Shown here: one piece after another, positions 51,965 to 61,307 of the stretch | How positions within the stretch are numbered: position 1 is the first letter of the stretch | Layout: the number at the start of each line of letters is the position of its first letter | DNA from: CBDFLA01 sp965248915 | GTDB lineage: Bacteria > Pseudomonadota > Alphaproteobacteria > M2410 | DNA: 64,000 nt | Assembly: GCA_965248915.1 (NCBI GenBank) | Contig: OZ252216.1 | Location: 1,054,001-1,118,000 of the forward strand | Reading direction: 5' to 3' | Made by a program: the position numbers and the translations under genes | Notes under the pieces: generated by a model | Databases searched by the model: none | What the model was told of the DNA's origin: nothing | The model's input: the letters and a program-made list of their open reading frames with translations, nothing else

Positions 51965-52988
51965 ATGGACCAAACCCAATTCACCCAAGCCGAACTAATG
52001 GCGGAACATGCATACAGCCGTTTCCAATCAATCAATCAATGGCAGAAGGCTCCATGGCGGATTTGATGAAACGGGTACATATGTATCACCGCGCACATTG
52101 CTGAGATGGCCTGCGGTGAAGGCATGGCAGGCCAAGCTTGAACAAGCAGGAGCGCCGCTCATAGACGCCAGCGCCAAATTGTTGAACCGAGAGAATTATC
52201 CAAATCATGCGCAGCAAAAGCTCCTGCTCAAAAATGGGCTCGGCCAGACCTTCTGGAATGCGCTGACAATCACAGGCATCTTTGAGGCACGCGGTAAGGC
52301 GCTCTGCGAGATCGAATTGCCCGACTTCCAAGACATCATCGAAGAAGATATTTCTGAGACCTGCACGGGACATCTTCATAAAGGTCTCCTCTATGCGCAT
52401 GGTGCGGATGAAGGGGGCGACCCCGAACAAAGCGAGGTCGGCGCCCATGACGAAATGTGGTTCGCGGTGCGCGATCTTGCCTTTGGGGATGAGAGCTATC
52501 CGATGCCGGAAATTCCGGACACATTAACTCGTCCTTCCGATGGGCTTTTATTCCCTCAGATAGCGAGTGGACATGGCCAACTGTTGGAACTGCTGCTCAA
52601 TCTTCTGATGATTGAAGTGCGCGCCGAAGCATTCTTCGCCTTTTGTTGTTCAGTTCTGCGGGATCCTGAGCTGTTTGTTGGTCGCAGGGTGGAAGCAGAC
52701 GAGGCGGTCGCGCTGGTCGAGAGAATAAGAACCGATGAAGCGATCCACACTCATTCGCTATGCGTGACACTAAGTGAAATGCGGACGTTTCATTTCAAAA
52801 GTGTCGATGGCGCTTCATTGTTGGGAGCGGATCTGCTCGACCCACCTTGGGAAGTGATCACCGAGTGGCACGGCAAAATCCTGCAGGATCTTTCAAAAGA
52901 AAGAGCGCGAGACAGCTTCAAAGAACAAATTGGCGCGCTTCCAAATGCCTCAGATGTTTGGGCAGAGTTCGAGCGTTTATCGAGTTAG
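51965..52988 (+). pseudogene. Unknown protein gene, frame interrupted by a (CAAT)4 repeat (phase-variable or mutated)
   Basis: An ATG at 51965 with an excellent GAGGAA site starts MDQTQFTQAELMAEHAYSRFQ and soon hits a stop at 52064. The second frame, open from 52008 to 52988, gives 326 residues. The two frames join exactly if one of four CAAT units at 52025-52040 is removed, producing ...AYSRFQSINGRRLHGGFDE.... The main body is unrecognised; EVRAEAFFAF and RIRTDEAIHTHSL resemble ferritin-like di-iron helices, which is only a guess. In the present state translation could begin at the poor ATG at 52008. It is divergent from arsR. Confidence 0.65.
52025..52040 (+). repeat. Tetranucleotide repeat (CAAT)4 inside a coding region
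   Basis: Four tandem CAAT units. Gain or loss of one unit changes the reading frame of the gene around it; three units would fuse the well-initiated upstream frame with the long downstream one. Confidence 0.9.
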
Positions 52989-53146
52989 TGAATTGGGCGA
53001 AAAAGTATCATGTGAACAGGCCACCCCTAGGTCAGAAATCACAAGATTTCTGGGGATTTGAGTTAGTTTCCCGCAATTTGGTATCTCTGATTGAACATGT
53101 TAGGGTCCGCGACAGATCAGGGATTCAGATTTTCAGGAACTAAACT

Positions 53147-54352
53147 ATGCGCGTGATGGTTTTGGGTGGCGACGGCTTTTGTGGTTGGCCTTCTTCTTTG
53201 CATTTGTCCGCACATGGACACGACGTGATGATCGTCGATAACCTTGTACGTCGCAAGATGGATGAGGAACTAGGCGCGCAGTCGTTGACACCAATTGCCT
53301 CTATAGAGGATCGGTTGAAAGCCTGGACTGGATTGCAAGAAAAGCCGATTGAATATGCGTCCATAGACGTTGCTCACCAGCACGATGATCTGTTGAAACT
53401 GATCAAAGACTACAGACCCGATGCCGTTGTGCACTTTGCAGAACAACGTGCCGCGCCGTATTCAATGAAGACGCCGAGCCACAAGCGCTACACAGTGGAC
53501 AACAATGTCAACGCCACCCACAATCTGCTTTGTGCAGTGGTTGAAAGCGAAATTGACACTCAAGTTGTTCATCTCGGGACAATGGGTGTTTATGGTTATC
53601 ATGGCACGGACCCAATTCCTGAAGGGTACTTGACGGTCAAACTCGAAAGCGGTGCTGAACGGGAAATTGTCCACCCCTATAGCCCCGGTAGTGTCTACCA
53701 CGCGACCAAATGCTTGGATCACACACTCTTTCAGTTCTATGCAAAGAACGACAAGCTCCGGATCACCGATTTGCACCAAGGAATTGTCTGGGGAACCCAG
53801 ACCGAGGATACCAGCCGAGACGAAGCCCTCATCAATCGCTTCGACTATGACGGTGACTTCGGGACTGTTCTAAACCGATTTTTGTGTCAGGCCGCGATCG
53901 GATATCCGCTGTCTGTCCACGGCACCGGCGGGCAAACGAGAGCCTTCATCCACATTCAAGATACCGTCCAGTGCGTACGATTGGCAGTCGAATCACCGCC
54001 CAAACATGGCGAGCGGGTCAGGGTAATGAACCAAATGACCGAGGTACACAAAGTCGTCGATTTGGCCAAACTGATTGTGGAACTGTCTGGGGCCGAGATC
54101 GAATTCGTCCAGAACCCTCGTTTGGAAGCCTCGGAGAACGAACTTTTCGTGGCCAATGAGGGGCTCCTTAAGCTTGGCCTCAATCCGATCACATTGCGCA
54201 ATAGGTTAATGGATGAAGTGGTTGGAATCGCACGGAAATATGCTGATCGCATTGATCCTGCCAAAATCCCGTGCAAGTCTTATTGGCGCAAGGACATGGC
54301 TGGTGAAGGAAACGACAACCCAAATGCAGGGTCGAATAAGGCCGCAGGCTAG
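53147..54352 (+). CDS. UDP-sulfoquinovose synthase-like SDR (SqdB/Agl3 type)
   Basis: NAD-dependent extended SDR of 401 residues. The start VMVLGGDGFCGWPSSLHLSAHGHDVMIVDNLVRRKMDEELG, VVHFAEQRAAPYSM, HLGTMGVYGY, the catalytic Tyr-x-x-x-Lys in VYHATKCLD, NRFDYDGDFGTVLNRF and GGQTRAFIHIQDTVQCV all parallel SqdB, which makes UDP-sulfoquinovose from UDP-glucose and sulfite. The parallel is strong but residues for sulfite use cannot be confirmed by eye. AGGA precedes the ATG. No sulfolipid glycosyltransferase (SqdX/SqdD) lies in the window, though galU and cysDN do. Confidence 0.83.
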   Translation: MRVMVLGGDGFCGWPSSLHLSAHGHDVMIVDNLVRRKMDEELGAQSLTPIASIEDRLKAWTGLQEKPIEYASIDVAHQHDDLLKLIKDYRPDAVVHFAEQRAAPYSMKTPSHKRYTVDNNVNATHNLLCAVVESEIDTQVVHLGTMGVYGYHGTDPIPEGYLTVKLESGAEREIVHPYSPGSVYHATKCLDHTLFQFYAKNDKLRITDLHQGIVWGTQTEDTSRDEALINRFDYDGDFGTVLNRFLCQAAIGYPLSVHGTGGQTRAFIHIQDTVQCVRLAVESPPKHGERVRVMNQMTEVHKVVDLAKLIVELSGAEIEFVQNPRLEASENELFVANEGLLKLGLNPITLRNRLMDEVVGIARKYADRIDPAKIPCKSYWRKDMAGEGNDNPNAGSNKAAG

Positions 54353-54493
54353 ACAATTTTGCGGTTAACCGTGACCTAAAACGCCTATTTTCTTGACCCG
54401 AAAGGGCATATATTCTTCCATAATGTGTACCAGTCGGTGCTCACGGGGGTTGAGCAGCGGCGCGGTGTGTGAGTCTAGGCGAGTGGGGTATCT

Positions 54494-55777
54494 ATGACGT
54501 CAGAAGTCCTTCTGATGAATCGCGGCGCGGTGGCCATGGCTGCCGACAGCGCTGTCACAATTTCAAGTCGCGATAGCCAGACCATCTATCAAAGCGTCGA
54601 TAAAGTTTTTCAGCTTATTGAAGGCCAGCCCGTTGGCGTCATGATTTACAATCATGCCGACATCATGAACGTGCCTTGGGAAACCGTTATCACGCTCTAT
54701 CGGGCCAAGTCTGGAAATAAAAAATTCGCGACTGTTGAAGAATATGCCGAAGACTTCCTTCGCTTCATCCAAAAAAGCGACGATCTCTTTCCGCCGGAAC
54801 ACCAAGACCTAGAATTTTACAAAACCGTGGCCATTGTTTTTGGGTTACTGGCCGATGAATTTGACGACCAGGTCGCAAACTTCCGCGAAGCATCCAATGA
54901 AGAAGTAGGCGGGCACTACAATTCCATCTTTAAGTTTGTCGTTGGCGAAATTCACCGCGCTTACGAAGCATATTTTGATGACAGTCCCAGAGAAGATCTC
55001 ACCTGCTTCCCACCGGACATGGGAAAGAAACTCAGGTCCCGTTATGAGGGACAAGTCGATGAGCTGATCAGTGGGTTGATGGGGCACTTGAGTGCCGACT
55101 ACACAAACTTGTCTGTATCGCCAGACTTGCGCGAAAAGCTTCAACAGATCGCCGTCATGGCTGTGACCAAGAATGCATTCTTTGAAGGGTACACGGGAAT
55201 TGTCTTCGCTGGCTTCGGTCAACGCGACAAATTCCCCGCCATGATTTCCTATCATACAGGCGGTGTGTTTGGCGGCATCCTCAAGAAAGCTCCGGATCGT
55301 AGAGACGCGATTGAAGCAAACACCGGTCCCGTTGTCATGACCTTCGCTCAGGACAAGATGATCCACACATTCATGACGGGGATCGACAGAGACTTCCGCC
55401 TCTATTTGTTTATAGAGACATTGAAACTGACCCATCAATTGGTTGCGGATCTCATCTCGGGTCTCCCTGCGTTGGATAAGAACCAAAAGCAACAACTATA
55501 CAATCAGTATAGTGAGGAAAATCTCTCTGCCGCTCTGATCGCCTTCTTCCAGAAAGTGGAAGAGTATCAGCGCTACATGCACACTTCGCCAATATTCAGG
55601 GCTATTCATACTCTGCCGAGGCAAGAGTTGGCTGAAACGGCAGCATCGCTCGTGAAGCTAAATTCCTTCCAGCAGAAGGTGATGCAGGAGCCTGAAACCG
55701 TTGGGGGCCCTGTTGATGTAGCCTTGATTTCCTTAAGCGAAGGCCTCGTTTTGATCCGCGACGGCGGTAGTATATAG
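54494..55777 (+). CDS. Proteasome-like Ntn-hydrolase with long insert (uncharacterised)
   Basis: Protein of 427 residues. After loss of Met the chain begins with Thr, and counting from it Asp17 falls in VAMAADSAVT and a Lys at 36 in SVDKVFQL, matching Thr1, Asp17 and Lys33 of proteasome beta subunits and HslV. A later block GIVFAGFGQRDKFPAMISYHTGG resembles the proteasome strand text (GYD..GP.LY.. D..G). Between them lies an insert of about 170 mostly helical residues, and another helical region ends the protein. I infer an amidohydrolase or protease of unknown substrate. It is 39 bases before a small basic protein gene. Confidence 0.65.
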   Translation: MTSEVLLMNRGAVAMAADSAVTISSRDSQTIYQSVDKVFQLIEGQPVGVMIYNHADIMNVPWETVITLYRAKSGNKKFATVEEYAEDFLRFIQKSDDLFPPEHQDLEFYKTVAIVFGLLADEFDDQVANFREASNEEVGGHYNSIFKFVVGEIHRAYEAYFDDSPREDLTCFPPDMGKKLRSRYEGQVDELISGLMGHLSADYTNLSVSPDLREKLQQIAVMAVTKNAFFEGYTGIVFAGFGQRDKFPAMISYHTGGVFGGILKKAPDRRDAIEANTGPVVMTFAQDKMIHTFMTGIDRDFRLYLFIETLKLTHQLVADLISGLPALDKNQKQQLYNQYSEENLSAALIAFFQKVEEYQRYMHTSPIFRAIHTLPRQELAETAASLVKLNSFQQKVMQEPETVGGPVDVALISLSEGLVLIRDGGSI

Positions 55778-55816
55778 TGAGTTCTGGGGTCGGCTGACCC
55801 GAAAGGAGTAAGATCG

Positions 55817-56311
55817 ATGACAAACAGAGTGAAACAGATGTTGAATCTGGTCAGCGAGGACTACGGAGGGCGGATGTCTGCATCGCAGCCCCACCGTGAG
55901 GTCCACAAAGCAAGACGTCTCAATGATCTTTGCGATACAGGGTTTGAGAAGGGTGACTACGCCTATGACTCTCGCATCGCATATCAATCTCCTCGTCAGC
56001 CAGATGCTTGGATTAAGCCACGTAATGACTATGAAGCCCTTGCTGAGGCGCGCGAAGCTGAGTCCGGATTGGATCCTGTGGGTGCGGCGATGACGGCTTT
56101 TGAAGCGGCACGTACAGGCAAAAAGTCGCGCCGCTCGAAGAAGCAGTCGAGACGAGCAGAAAAGATGATGGAAACATCACTGGCGCCAAACTTTCCGCGA
56201 CGCGGTTCGTTTGCCGATGAAGGGCCGGAGGCCACCAGCTTGAAAAAAGGAACGTTGGTTTCCACTAAGCGCAAAGGTAGTTGGCTAAAGGCCTTGCGTC
56301 GTTCCAAGTAG
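55817..56311 (+). CDS. Small basic, probably disordered protein, unknown function
   Basis: Unrecognised 164-residue protein with a good GGAG site before its ATG. The N-terminal third is mixed and slightly acidic; the C-terminal half is basic (KKSRRSKKQSRRAEK, STKRKGSWLKALRRSK). There is no signal peptide or membrane segment. Position right behind the Ntn-hydrolase gene suggests co-transcription, so it could be partner or substrate; nothing in the sequence proves it. Confidence 0.6.
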   Translation: MTNRVKQMLNLVSEDYGGRMSASQPHREVHKARRLNDLCDTGFEKGDYAYDSRIAYQSPRQPDAWIKPRNDYEALAEAREAESGLDPVGAAMTAFEAARTGKKSRRSKKQSRRAEKMMETSLAPNFPRRGSFADEGPEATSLKKGTLVSTKRKGSWLKALRRSK

Positions 56312-56340
56312 GTTTGCAAAAAGTTGGCTGTACAAGCGGA

Positions 56341-57372
56341 TTAGTTTGACCAGGTCCGAACCAGGTCAACATCAAACGCGACCATTTCGGACACCAATTC
56401 TTCGAAACTAATTTTGGGTTGCCAGCCAAGCTTGGTTTTGGCCTTTGAGCTGTCACCGAGCAAAAAGTCAACCTCAGCCGGCCGATAGAACTCTGGGTTC
56501 ACGCGAATAATCAATCGACCCGATTTCCGGTCAGTTGCTTGCCTCGCTTCATCTTCACCGTTCCATTCCAAATTAAACCCTGCGCATTCTGCGGCGATAT
56601 TGGCAAACTCTTCAACAGAGTGCGTTTGGCCTGTGGCGATGACATAGTCGTCTGCTTCGTCTGAAGTAAGCATCAGATGCATCGCACGCACGTAATCTCG
56701 CGCATGGCCCCAATCACGACTGGCACTTAAATTGCCGAGTTCCACCGGCTCTCCATCACCTTGCTGCAAACGCGCGAGCCCCATTGTGATCTTGCGCGTT
56801 ACAAATTCAGGCCCGCGGAACGGAGACTCGTGATTGAACAAGATCCCAGAAGCGGCGTGCAGGCCGTAAGCTTCGCGGTAGTTCTTTGTAATCCAATGAC
56901 CGTAGAGTTTCGCGACACCGTAAGGGCTGCGGGGATAGAAGGGTGTATCTTCGTTTTGTGGGGTCTCTTGCACCTTCCCAAACATCTCCGACGTAGAGGC
57001 TTGGTAGAACCGAATGTCAGGATCGATGATACGGATGGCTTCAAGAATGCGAGTGACCCCCAATGCGTTGGCATCACCAGTAAAGACAGGCTGGCTAAAT
57101 GAAGATCCGACAAAACTTTGGGCGGCCAGATTGTAGATTTCATTTGGCGCGACATCGCGCAAGGTGCCGATGATGTTGGAATGCTCCAAGAGCTCCAATT
57201 CAAAGAACTTGATCTTGTCCTCAAGGCCAAGCTCCTTGAGGCGCCATGAGTTTGTCGTGGCCGTTCGACGATGGGTGCCGATAACTTCATAGCCGCGTTC
57301 CAATAGGAGCTGCGCGAGATAGGCCCCATCTTGACCAAATATTCCGGTAATGAGGGCACGTTTTTGGGACAT
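56341..57372 (-). CDS. gmd: GDP-mannose 4,6-dehydratase
   Basis: Converts GDP-mannose to GDP-4-keto-6-deoxymannose, precursor of GDP-fucose, rhamnose and perosamine. Rossmann motif TGIFGQDGAYLAQLLLERGYEV, the catalytic region STSEMFG and YGVAKLYGHW (Tyr-x-x-x-Lys), and NHESPFRGPEFVTRKI are diagnostic; 343 residues. It is divergent from manC, which makes its substrate. The gene for the next step (fcl, rmd or per) is not in the window. Confidence 0.97.
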   Translation of the reverse strand: MSQKRALITGIFGQDGAYLAQLLLERGYEVIGTHRRTATTNSWRLKELGLEDKIKFFELELLEHSNIIGTLRDVAPNEIYNLAAQSFVGSSFSQPVFTGDANALGVTRILEAIRIIDPDIRFYQASTSEMFGKVQETPQNEDTPFYPRSPYGVAKLYGHWITKNYREAYGLHAASGILFNHESPFRGPEFVTRKITMGLARLQQGDGEPVELGNLSASRDWGHARDYVRAMHLMLTSDEADDYVIATGQTHSVEEFANIAAECAGFNLEWNGEDEARQATDRKSGRLIIRVNPEFYRPAEVDFLLGDSSKAKTKLGWQPKISFEELVSEMVAFDVDLVRTWSN

Positions 57373-57569
57373 AGAAGGAACTTACACCATTTTGAGGGAG
57401 CTTGTGAGGTCGGTCTTGTACCATCTGAGGAACAGGGGCGGCAATGAAGGATCGGAGTAATTTTTCCATAAGCGAACGATTGTTGCAGCGGGTCTCCAAC
57501 GGTTGACACATTTACGGTTTCCTCAGAGGGTGCGGCATAAAATATCCAAGTAGAGATTTAGGGACGCTC

Positions 57570-58997
57570 ATGTCGCGAATATATCCAGTCATTCTGTCGG
57601 GAGGATCGGGCACGCGCCTATGGCCATCTTCGCGTGCTCTCTATCCAAAGCAATTATTGTCGCTCATCTCGGAACGCACCATGCTTCAAGAGACCGCGCT
57701 ACGTGTTACTGACGATGCCTTGTTTCAGAAACCTGTTATCATCTCCAACGAAGAACACAGATTTTCTATTCGCTCCCAGCTATCAGATATCGACATTGTT
57801 CCAGCCGCTCATATCCTTGAGCCGGTCGGTCGAAACACAGCGCCCGCAGCCATCGTAGCGGCCTTGTGGATTGCCCAGAATGACCCGAAGGGGCAACTAC
57901 TCCTTCTGCCAGCAGACCATCATATACGCGAGCGGGACGGACTTACGGAAGCTATCCAGAAGGCGTCGAAAGCTGCTGAGGACGGATACCTAACGACATT
58001 CGGCGTTAAGCCAACTGCACCAGACACGGGCTTTGGTTACATCAAACAGGGTGCAGTGCTAAAGGGTCTCGATGGTGTTTATGCTGTGGACGCATTTACA
58101 GAGAAGCCAGAACTGGATACCGCGCGGCAGTTTTTGGCCGACGGAAACTACAATTGGAACAGCGGCATTTTCCTATTCGGGGTGGAAACGTTTCTAAACG
58201 AGGCACGCAAGCATTGCGCGGAAATGGTGCGCGCTTGTGAGTCATCCATCGAAAAAGCGTCTCACGATCTAGATTTTTTGAGGTTGGATGCGGCTTCATT
58301 CGAAGCATCACCCTCAGATTCGATTGACTACGCCGTCATGGAAAAAACAGACAAAGCAGCCACACTTCCGGTTGATATGGGGTGGAATGACGTTGGGTCG
58401 TGGCATGCGCTTTGGGACATTGGCGAAAAGGACAATGCGGGCAATGTGACCCACGGCGATGTCATGCCGGTGGAAACTTCACACAGTTATCTAAGATCAG
58501 ATGATTCCTTGGTCGTCACGTTGGGTGTTGAAAATGTCGTTGTTGTTCAAACATCAGATGTTGTTTTTGTCGCCGATCGTGGACGGGTTCATGATGTAAA
58601 GGGCATCGTTGAAGAGCTCCGCAAGTCCGGCCGTTCTGAACACGAGAGTCACAAAAAGGTTTTCCGGCCATGGGGGTATTATGAGAGTTTGGACGATGGA
58701 GACCGTCACCAGGTTAAACAGCTCTATGTCAAACCAGGCGCAACGCTCTCCCTTCAAAAACACGCCAAACGCGCTGAACATTGGGTCGTTGTTGAAGGCA
58801 CTGCACGTGTCACCTTAGGCGACAAGACATTCGATCTTGAGGAAAATCAGTCAACCTACATCCCGATCGGCACAATGCATCGATTGGAAAACGCGACAGA
58901 AGTACCGCTTCGCATAATCGAAGTGCAGTCCGGCTCCTATCTCGGTGAGGACGACATCGAGAGATTTGAAGACATTTATGGACGCAGCAAAGAGTAG
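57570..58997 (+). CDS. manC: Mannose-1-phosphate guanylyltransferase / mannose-6-phosphate isomerase
   Basis: Bifunctional type II enzyme of 475 residues. The nucleotidyltransferase domain has the pyrophosphorylase signature GGSGTRLWPSSRALYPKQL, LLPADHHI, FVEKP-like FTEKP and NSGIFLF. The C-terminal cupin (RPWGYYESLDDGDRHQVKQLYVKPGATLSLQKH, HWVVVEGTARV, YIPIGTMHRLEN) is the isomerase half. It supplies GDP-mannose for gmd next door. AGGGA precedes the ATG. Confidence 0.97.
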   Translation: MSRIYPVILSGGSGTRLWPSSRALYPKQLLSLISERTMLQETALRVTDDALFQKPVIISNEEHRFSIRSQLSDIDIVPAAHILEPVGRNTAPAAIVAALWIAQNDPKGQLLLLPADHHIRERDGLTEAIQKASKAAEDGYLTTFGVKPTAPDTGFGYIKQGAVLKGLDGVYAVDAFTEKPELDTARQFLADGNYNWNSGIFLFGVETFLNEARKHCAEMVRACESSIEKASHDLDFLRLDAASFEASPSDSIDYAVMEKTDKAATLPVDMGWNDVGSWHALWDIGEKDNAGNVTHGDVMPVETSHSYLRSDDSLVVTLGVENVVVVQTSDVVFVADRGRVHDVKGIVEELRKSGRSEHESHKKVFRPWGYYESLDDGDRHQVKQLYVKPGATLSLQKHAKRAEHWVVVEGTARVTLGDKTFDLEENQSTYIPIGTMHRLENATEVPLRIIEVQSGSYLGEDDIERFEDIYGRSKE

Positions 58998-59007
58998 AGG
59001 GTCGTGT

Positions 59008-59955
59008 CTACGCTTTGAGAAGTTCATCAAAGTATGTGATGGTTTTCTTCAGTCCATCTTCAAGCTTCACTTTGGGCTCCCAGCCAAGCAATTCTTTCGC
59101 CTTCGTGATGTCTGGTTGGCGTTGCTTCGGGTCATCCTCTGGTAGGTCGTGGTAGACGATCTGAGATTTCGAACCTGTCAATTCCACCACAGTTTCTGCG
59201 AGTTCTTTGATGGTGAATTCACCAGGATTTCCAAGGTTTATGGGCCCGGTTACGTCATCAGGAGCAGCCATCAAGCGCATTAGCCCGTCGACAAGCTCAT
59301 CGACGTAACAAAATGACCGGGTTTGTTGGCCGTCGCCATAGAGAGTGATGTCTTCACCTTTGAGCGCCTGGACAACAAAATTTGAAACCACACGGCCGTC
59401 ATTGGGGTGCATGCGCGGTCCGTAGGTATTGAAAATGCGGGCAACGCGAATGGCCAAATTGTGTTGCCGTCTGTAGTCAAAGAACAACGTTTCGGCGCAA
59501 CGCTTACCTTCATCATAACAAGCGCGGGTCCCAATCGTATTCACATTACCCCAATACTCCTCCGTTTGCGGATGGACGGCTGGGTCCCCGTAGACTTCGC
59601 TAGTAGAAGCCTGCAAAATGCGCGCGCCAAGCCGCTTCGCGAGGCCCAACATATTAATGGCGCCAATGACGCTGGTCTTGGTTGTTTGAACAGGGTCGTG
59701 TTGATAGTGAACAGGGGAGGCGGGACAGGCGAGATTGTAGATCTCATCAACCTCGATATAGAGCGGCCAACAGATGTCGTGGCGGATGGCTTCAAATCGG
59801 TAGTCACCCAGAGAGTTTTGGATGTTCTGCCGCGCACCCGTAAAGAAGTTATCCGCGCAAATAACCTCACATCCTTGCTCCAATAGACGTTCGCAGAGGA
59901 AGGACCCGATAAATCCGGCACCACCTGTAACAAGCACGCGTTTTGAAATGTGCAT
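59008..59955 (-). CDS. UDP-glucuronate decarboxylase (UDP-xylose synthase)
   Basis: Extended SDR of 315 residues making UDP-xylose from UDP-glucuronate. The ATG at 59955 has AAGGA upstream; the frame open to 60006 would enter the ugd gene. Motifs: TGGAGFIGSFLCERLL, YNLACPASPVHYQHDPVQT, STSEVYGDP and YDEGKR (catalytic Tyr-x-x-x-Lys), ARIFNTYGPRMHPNDGRVVSNF. It follows ugd, the enzyme making its substrate, by 17 bases. Confidence 0.95.
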   Translation of the reverse strand: MHISKRVLVTGGAGFIGSFLCERLLEQGCEVICADNFFTGARQNIQNSLGDYRFEAIRHDICWPLYIEVDEIYNLACPASPVHYQHDPVQTTKTSVIGAINMLGLAKRLGARILQASTSEVYGDPAVHPQTEEYWGNVNTIGTRACYDEGKRCAETLFFDYRRQHNLAIRVARIFNTYGPRMHPNDGRVVSNFVVQALKGEDITLYGDGQQTRSFCYVDELVDGLMRLMAAPDDVTGPINLGNPGEFTIKELAETVVELTGSKSQIVYHDLPEDDPKQRQPDITKAKELLGWEPKVKLEDGLKKTITYFDELLKA

Positions 59956-59972
59956 GGATAGTTCCTTCAAGA

Positions 59973-61292
59973 TTAGTGTGGAGCGACGTAGGGTCGACCT
60001 ACGCAATGATAGTGTATCCCGTGGGCTGCCATCTCATTCGGGTCATAAATGTTCCGAAGATCAACCATGATCGGCTCTGTCAGTAAGGATTTGAGGCGCG
60101 TCATGTTGAGGGCTCTAAACTCGTTCCACTCGGTCAGGATCGCCACCAAATCAGCGCCCTCGATGGCGTCATAGGCGTCATTGCACCAGTCGACATTCTT
60201 CAAATCGCCCTTTGCTTCATCCATGCCTTCTGGATCGAAGGCGCGGACTTTCGCGCCGCTCTTCTGCAACTCAGGGATGATGTCAAGGCTTGGAGAGTCC
60301 CGCATATCATCTGTGTTGGGTTTGAACGTAACACCCAAAACAGCAATCTTCTTTCCGTCGACAGAGCCGCCAGCCGCATTGATGATCTTCGATGCCATCG
60401 CTTTTTTACGTTCGTCATTAATACCGACAACCGCTTCAACGATACGTGTGGGCGCGCCAGCTTCTTCAGCGGTGCGGACCAATGCCAAAGTATCTTTAGG
60501 AAAACAAGATCCCCCATAGCCCGGCCCAGCATGCAAGAATTTCTTGCCGATCCGACCATCTAGGCCAATGCCTTTGCTGACATCTTGAACATCCGCCCCA
60601 ACTTTTTCACAGAGATCAGCCATCTCATTTATGAAAGTGATCTTTGTCGCCAGAAACGCGTTGCCTGCATACTTGATCAACTCTGAGGTCTGGCGCGTGG
60701 TGAAGAGAATGGGCGTCTCATTGAGAAAGAGAGGCCGGTAGAGTTCGCGCATCACCTGCTTTGCTTTTTCGGAATTGGTCCCCACCACCACTCGGTCTGG
60801 TCTTTTGAAATCTTCGATGGCAGACCCTTCGCGAAGAAACTCAGGGTTTGATGCGACATTAAATTCGACATCAGGACGGCGTTCGCGAATGATACGGTCC
60901 ACTTCGTGACCGGTACCAACAGGAACTGTAGATTTGGTGACGACGACCGTATAGCCCTCAAGAGCATCGGCAATTTCTTCCGAGGCCGCATAGACATAGG
61001 AAAGATCCGCAAAACCGTCGCCGCGACGGCTGGGGGTTCCAACCGCGATGAAAACCGCATCCGCATTTTTTACGGCTTCTTTCAGGCCCGTCGTAAAGGA
61101 CAAGCGTCCGTTGCGCACATTGTCCGCAACCAATGCGTCCAGACCAGGTTCGAAGATGGGGATTTCGCCTTTTAAAAGGCGATCGATCTTACTCTCGTCT
61201 TTGTCGACACAAACGACGTCGTGACCAAAATCGGAGAAACACGCCCCCGAGACAAGGCCAACGTAACCAGTACCAATCATCGCAACACGCAT
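59973..61292 (-). CDS. ugd: UDP-glucose 6-dehydrogenase
   Basis: Oxidises UDP-glucose to UDP-glucuronate with NAD. Start MIGTGYVGLVSGACFSDFGHDVVCVDKD with GAGGAG upstream, EFLREGSAI, and the catalytic Cys in GPGYGGSCFPKDT; the C-terminal FKPNTDDMRDSPSLDII is the UDP-binding domain. 439 residues. Middle gene of galU-ugd-decarboxylase, so the three steps from glucose-1-phosphate to UDP-xylose are in one operon. Confidence 0.97.
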   Translation of the reverse strand: MRVAMIGTGYVGLVSGACFSDFGHDVVCVDKDESKIDRLLKGEIPIFEPGLDALVADNVRNGRLSFTTGLKEAVKNADAVFIAVGTPSRRGDGFADLSYVYAASEEIADALEGYTVVVTKSTVPVGTGHEVDRIIRERRPDVEFNVASNPEFLREGSAIEDFKRPDRVVVGTNSEKAKQVMRELYRPLFLNETPILFTTRQTSELIKYAGNAFLATKITFINEMADLCEKVGADVQDVSKGIGLDGRIGKKFLHAGPGYGGSCFPKDTLALVRTAEEAGAPTRIVEAVVGINDERKKAMASKIINAAGGSVDGKKIAVLGVTFKPNTDDMRDSPSLDIIPELQKSGAKVRAFDPEGMDEAKGDLKNVDWCNDAYDAIEGADLVAILTEWNEFRALNMTRLKSLLTEPIMVDLRNIYDPNEMAAHGIHYHCVGRPYVAPH

Positions 61293-61307
61293 TCGTGTCT
61301 CCTCAAA

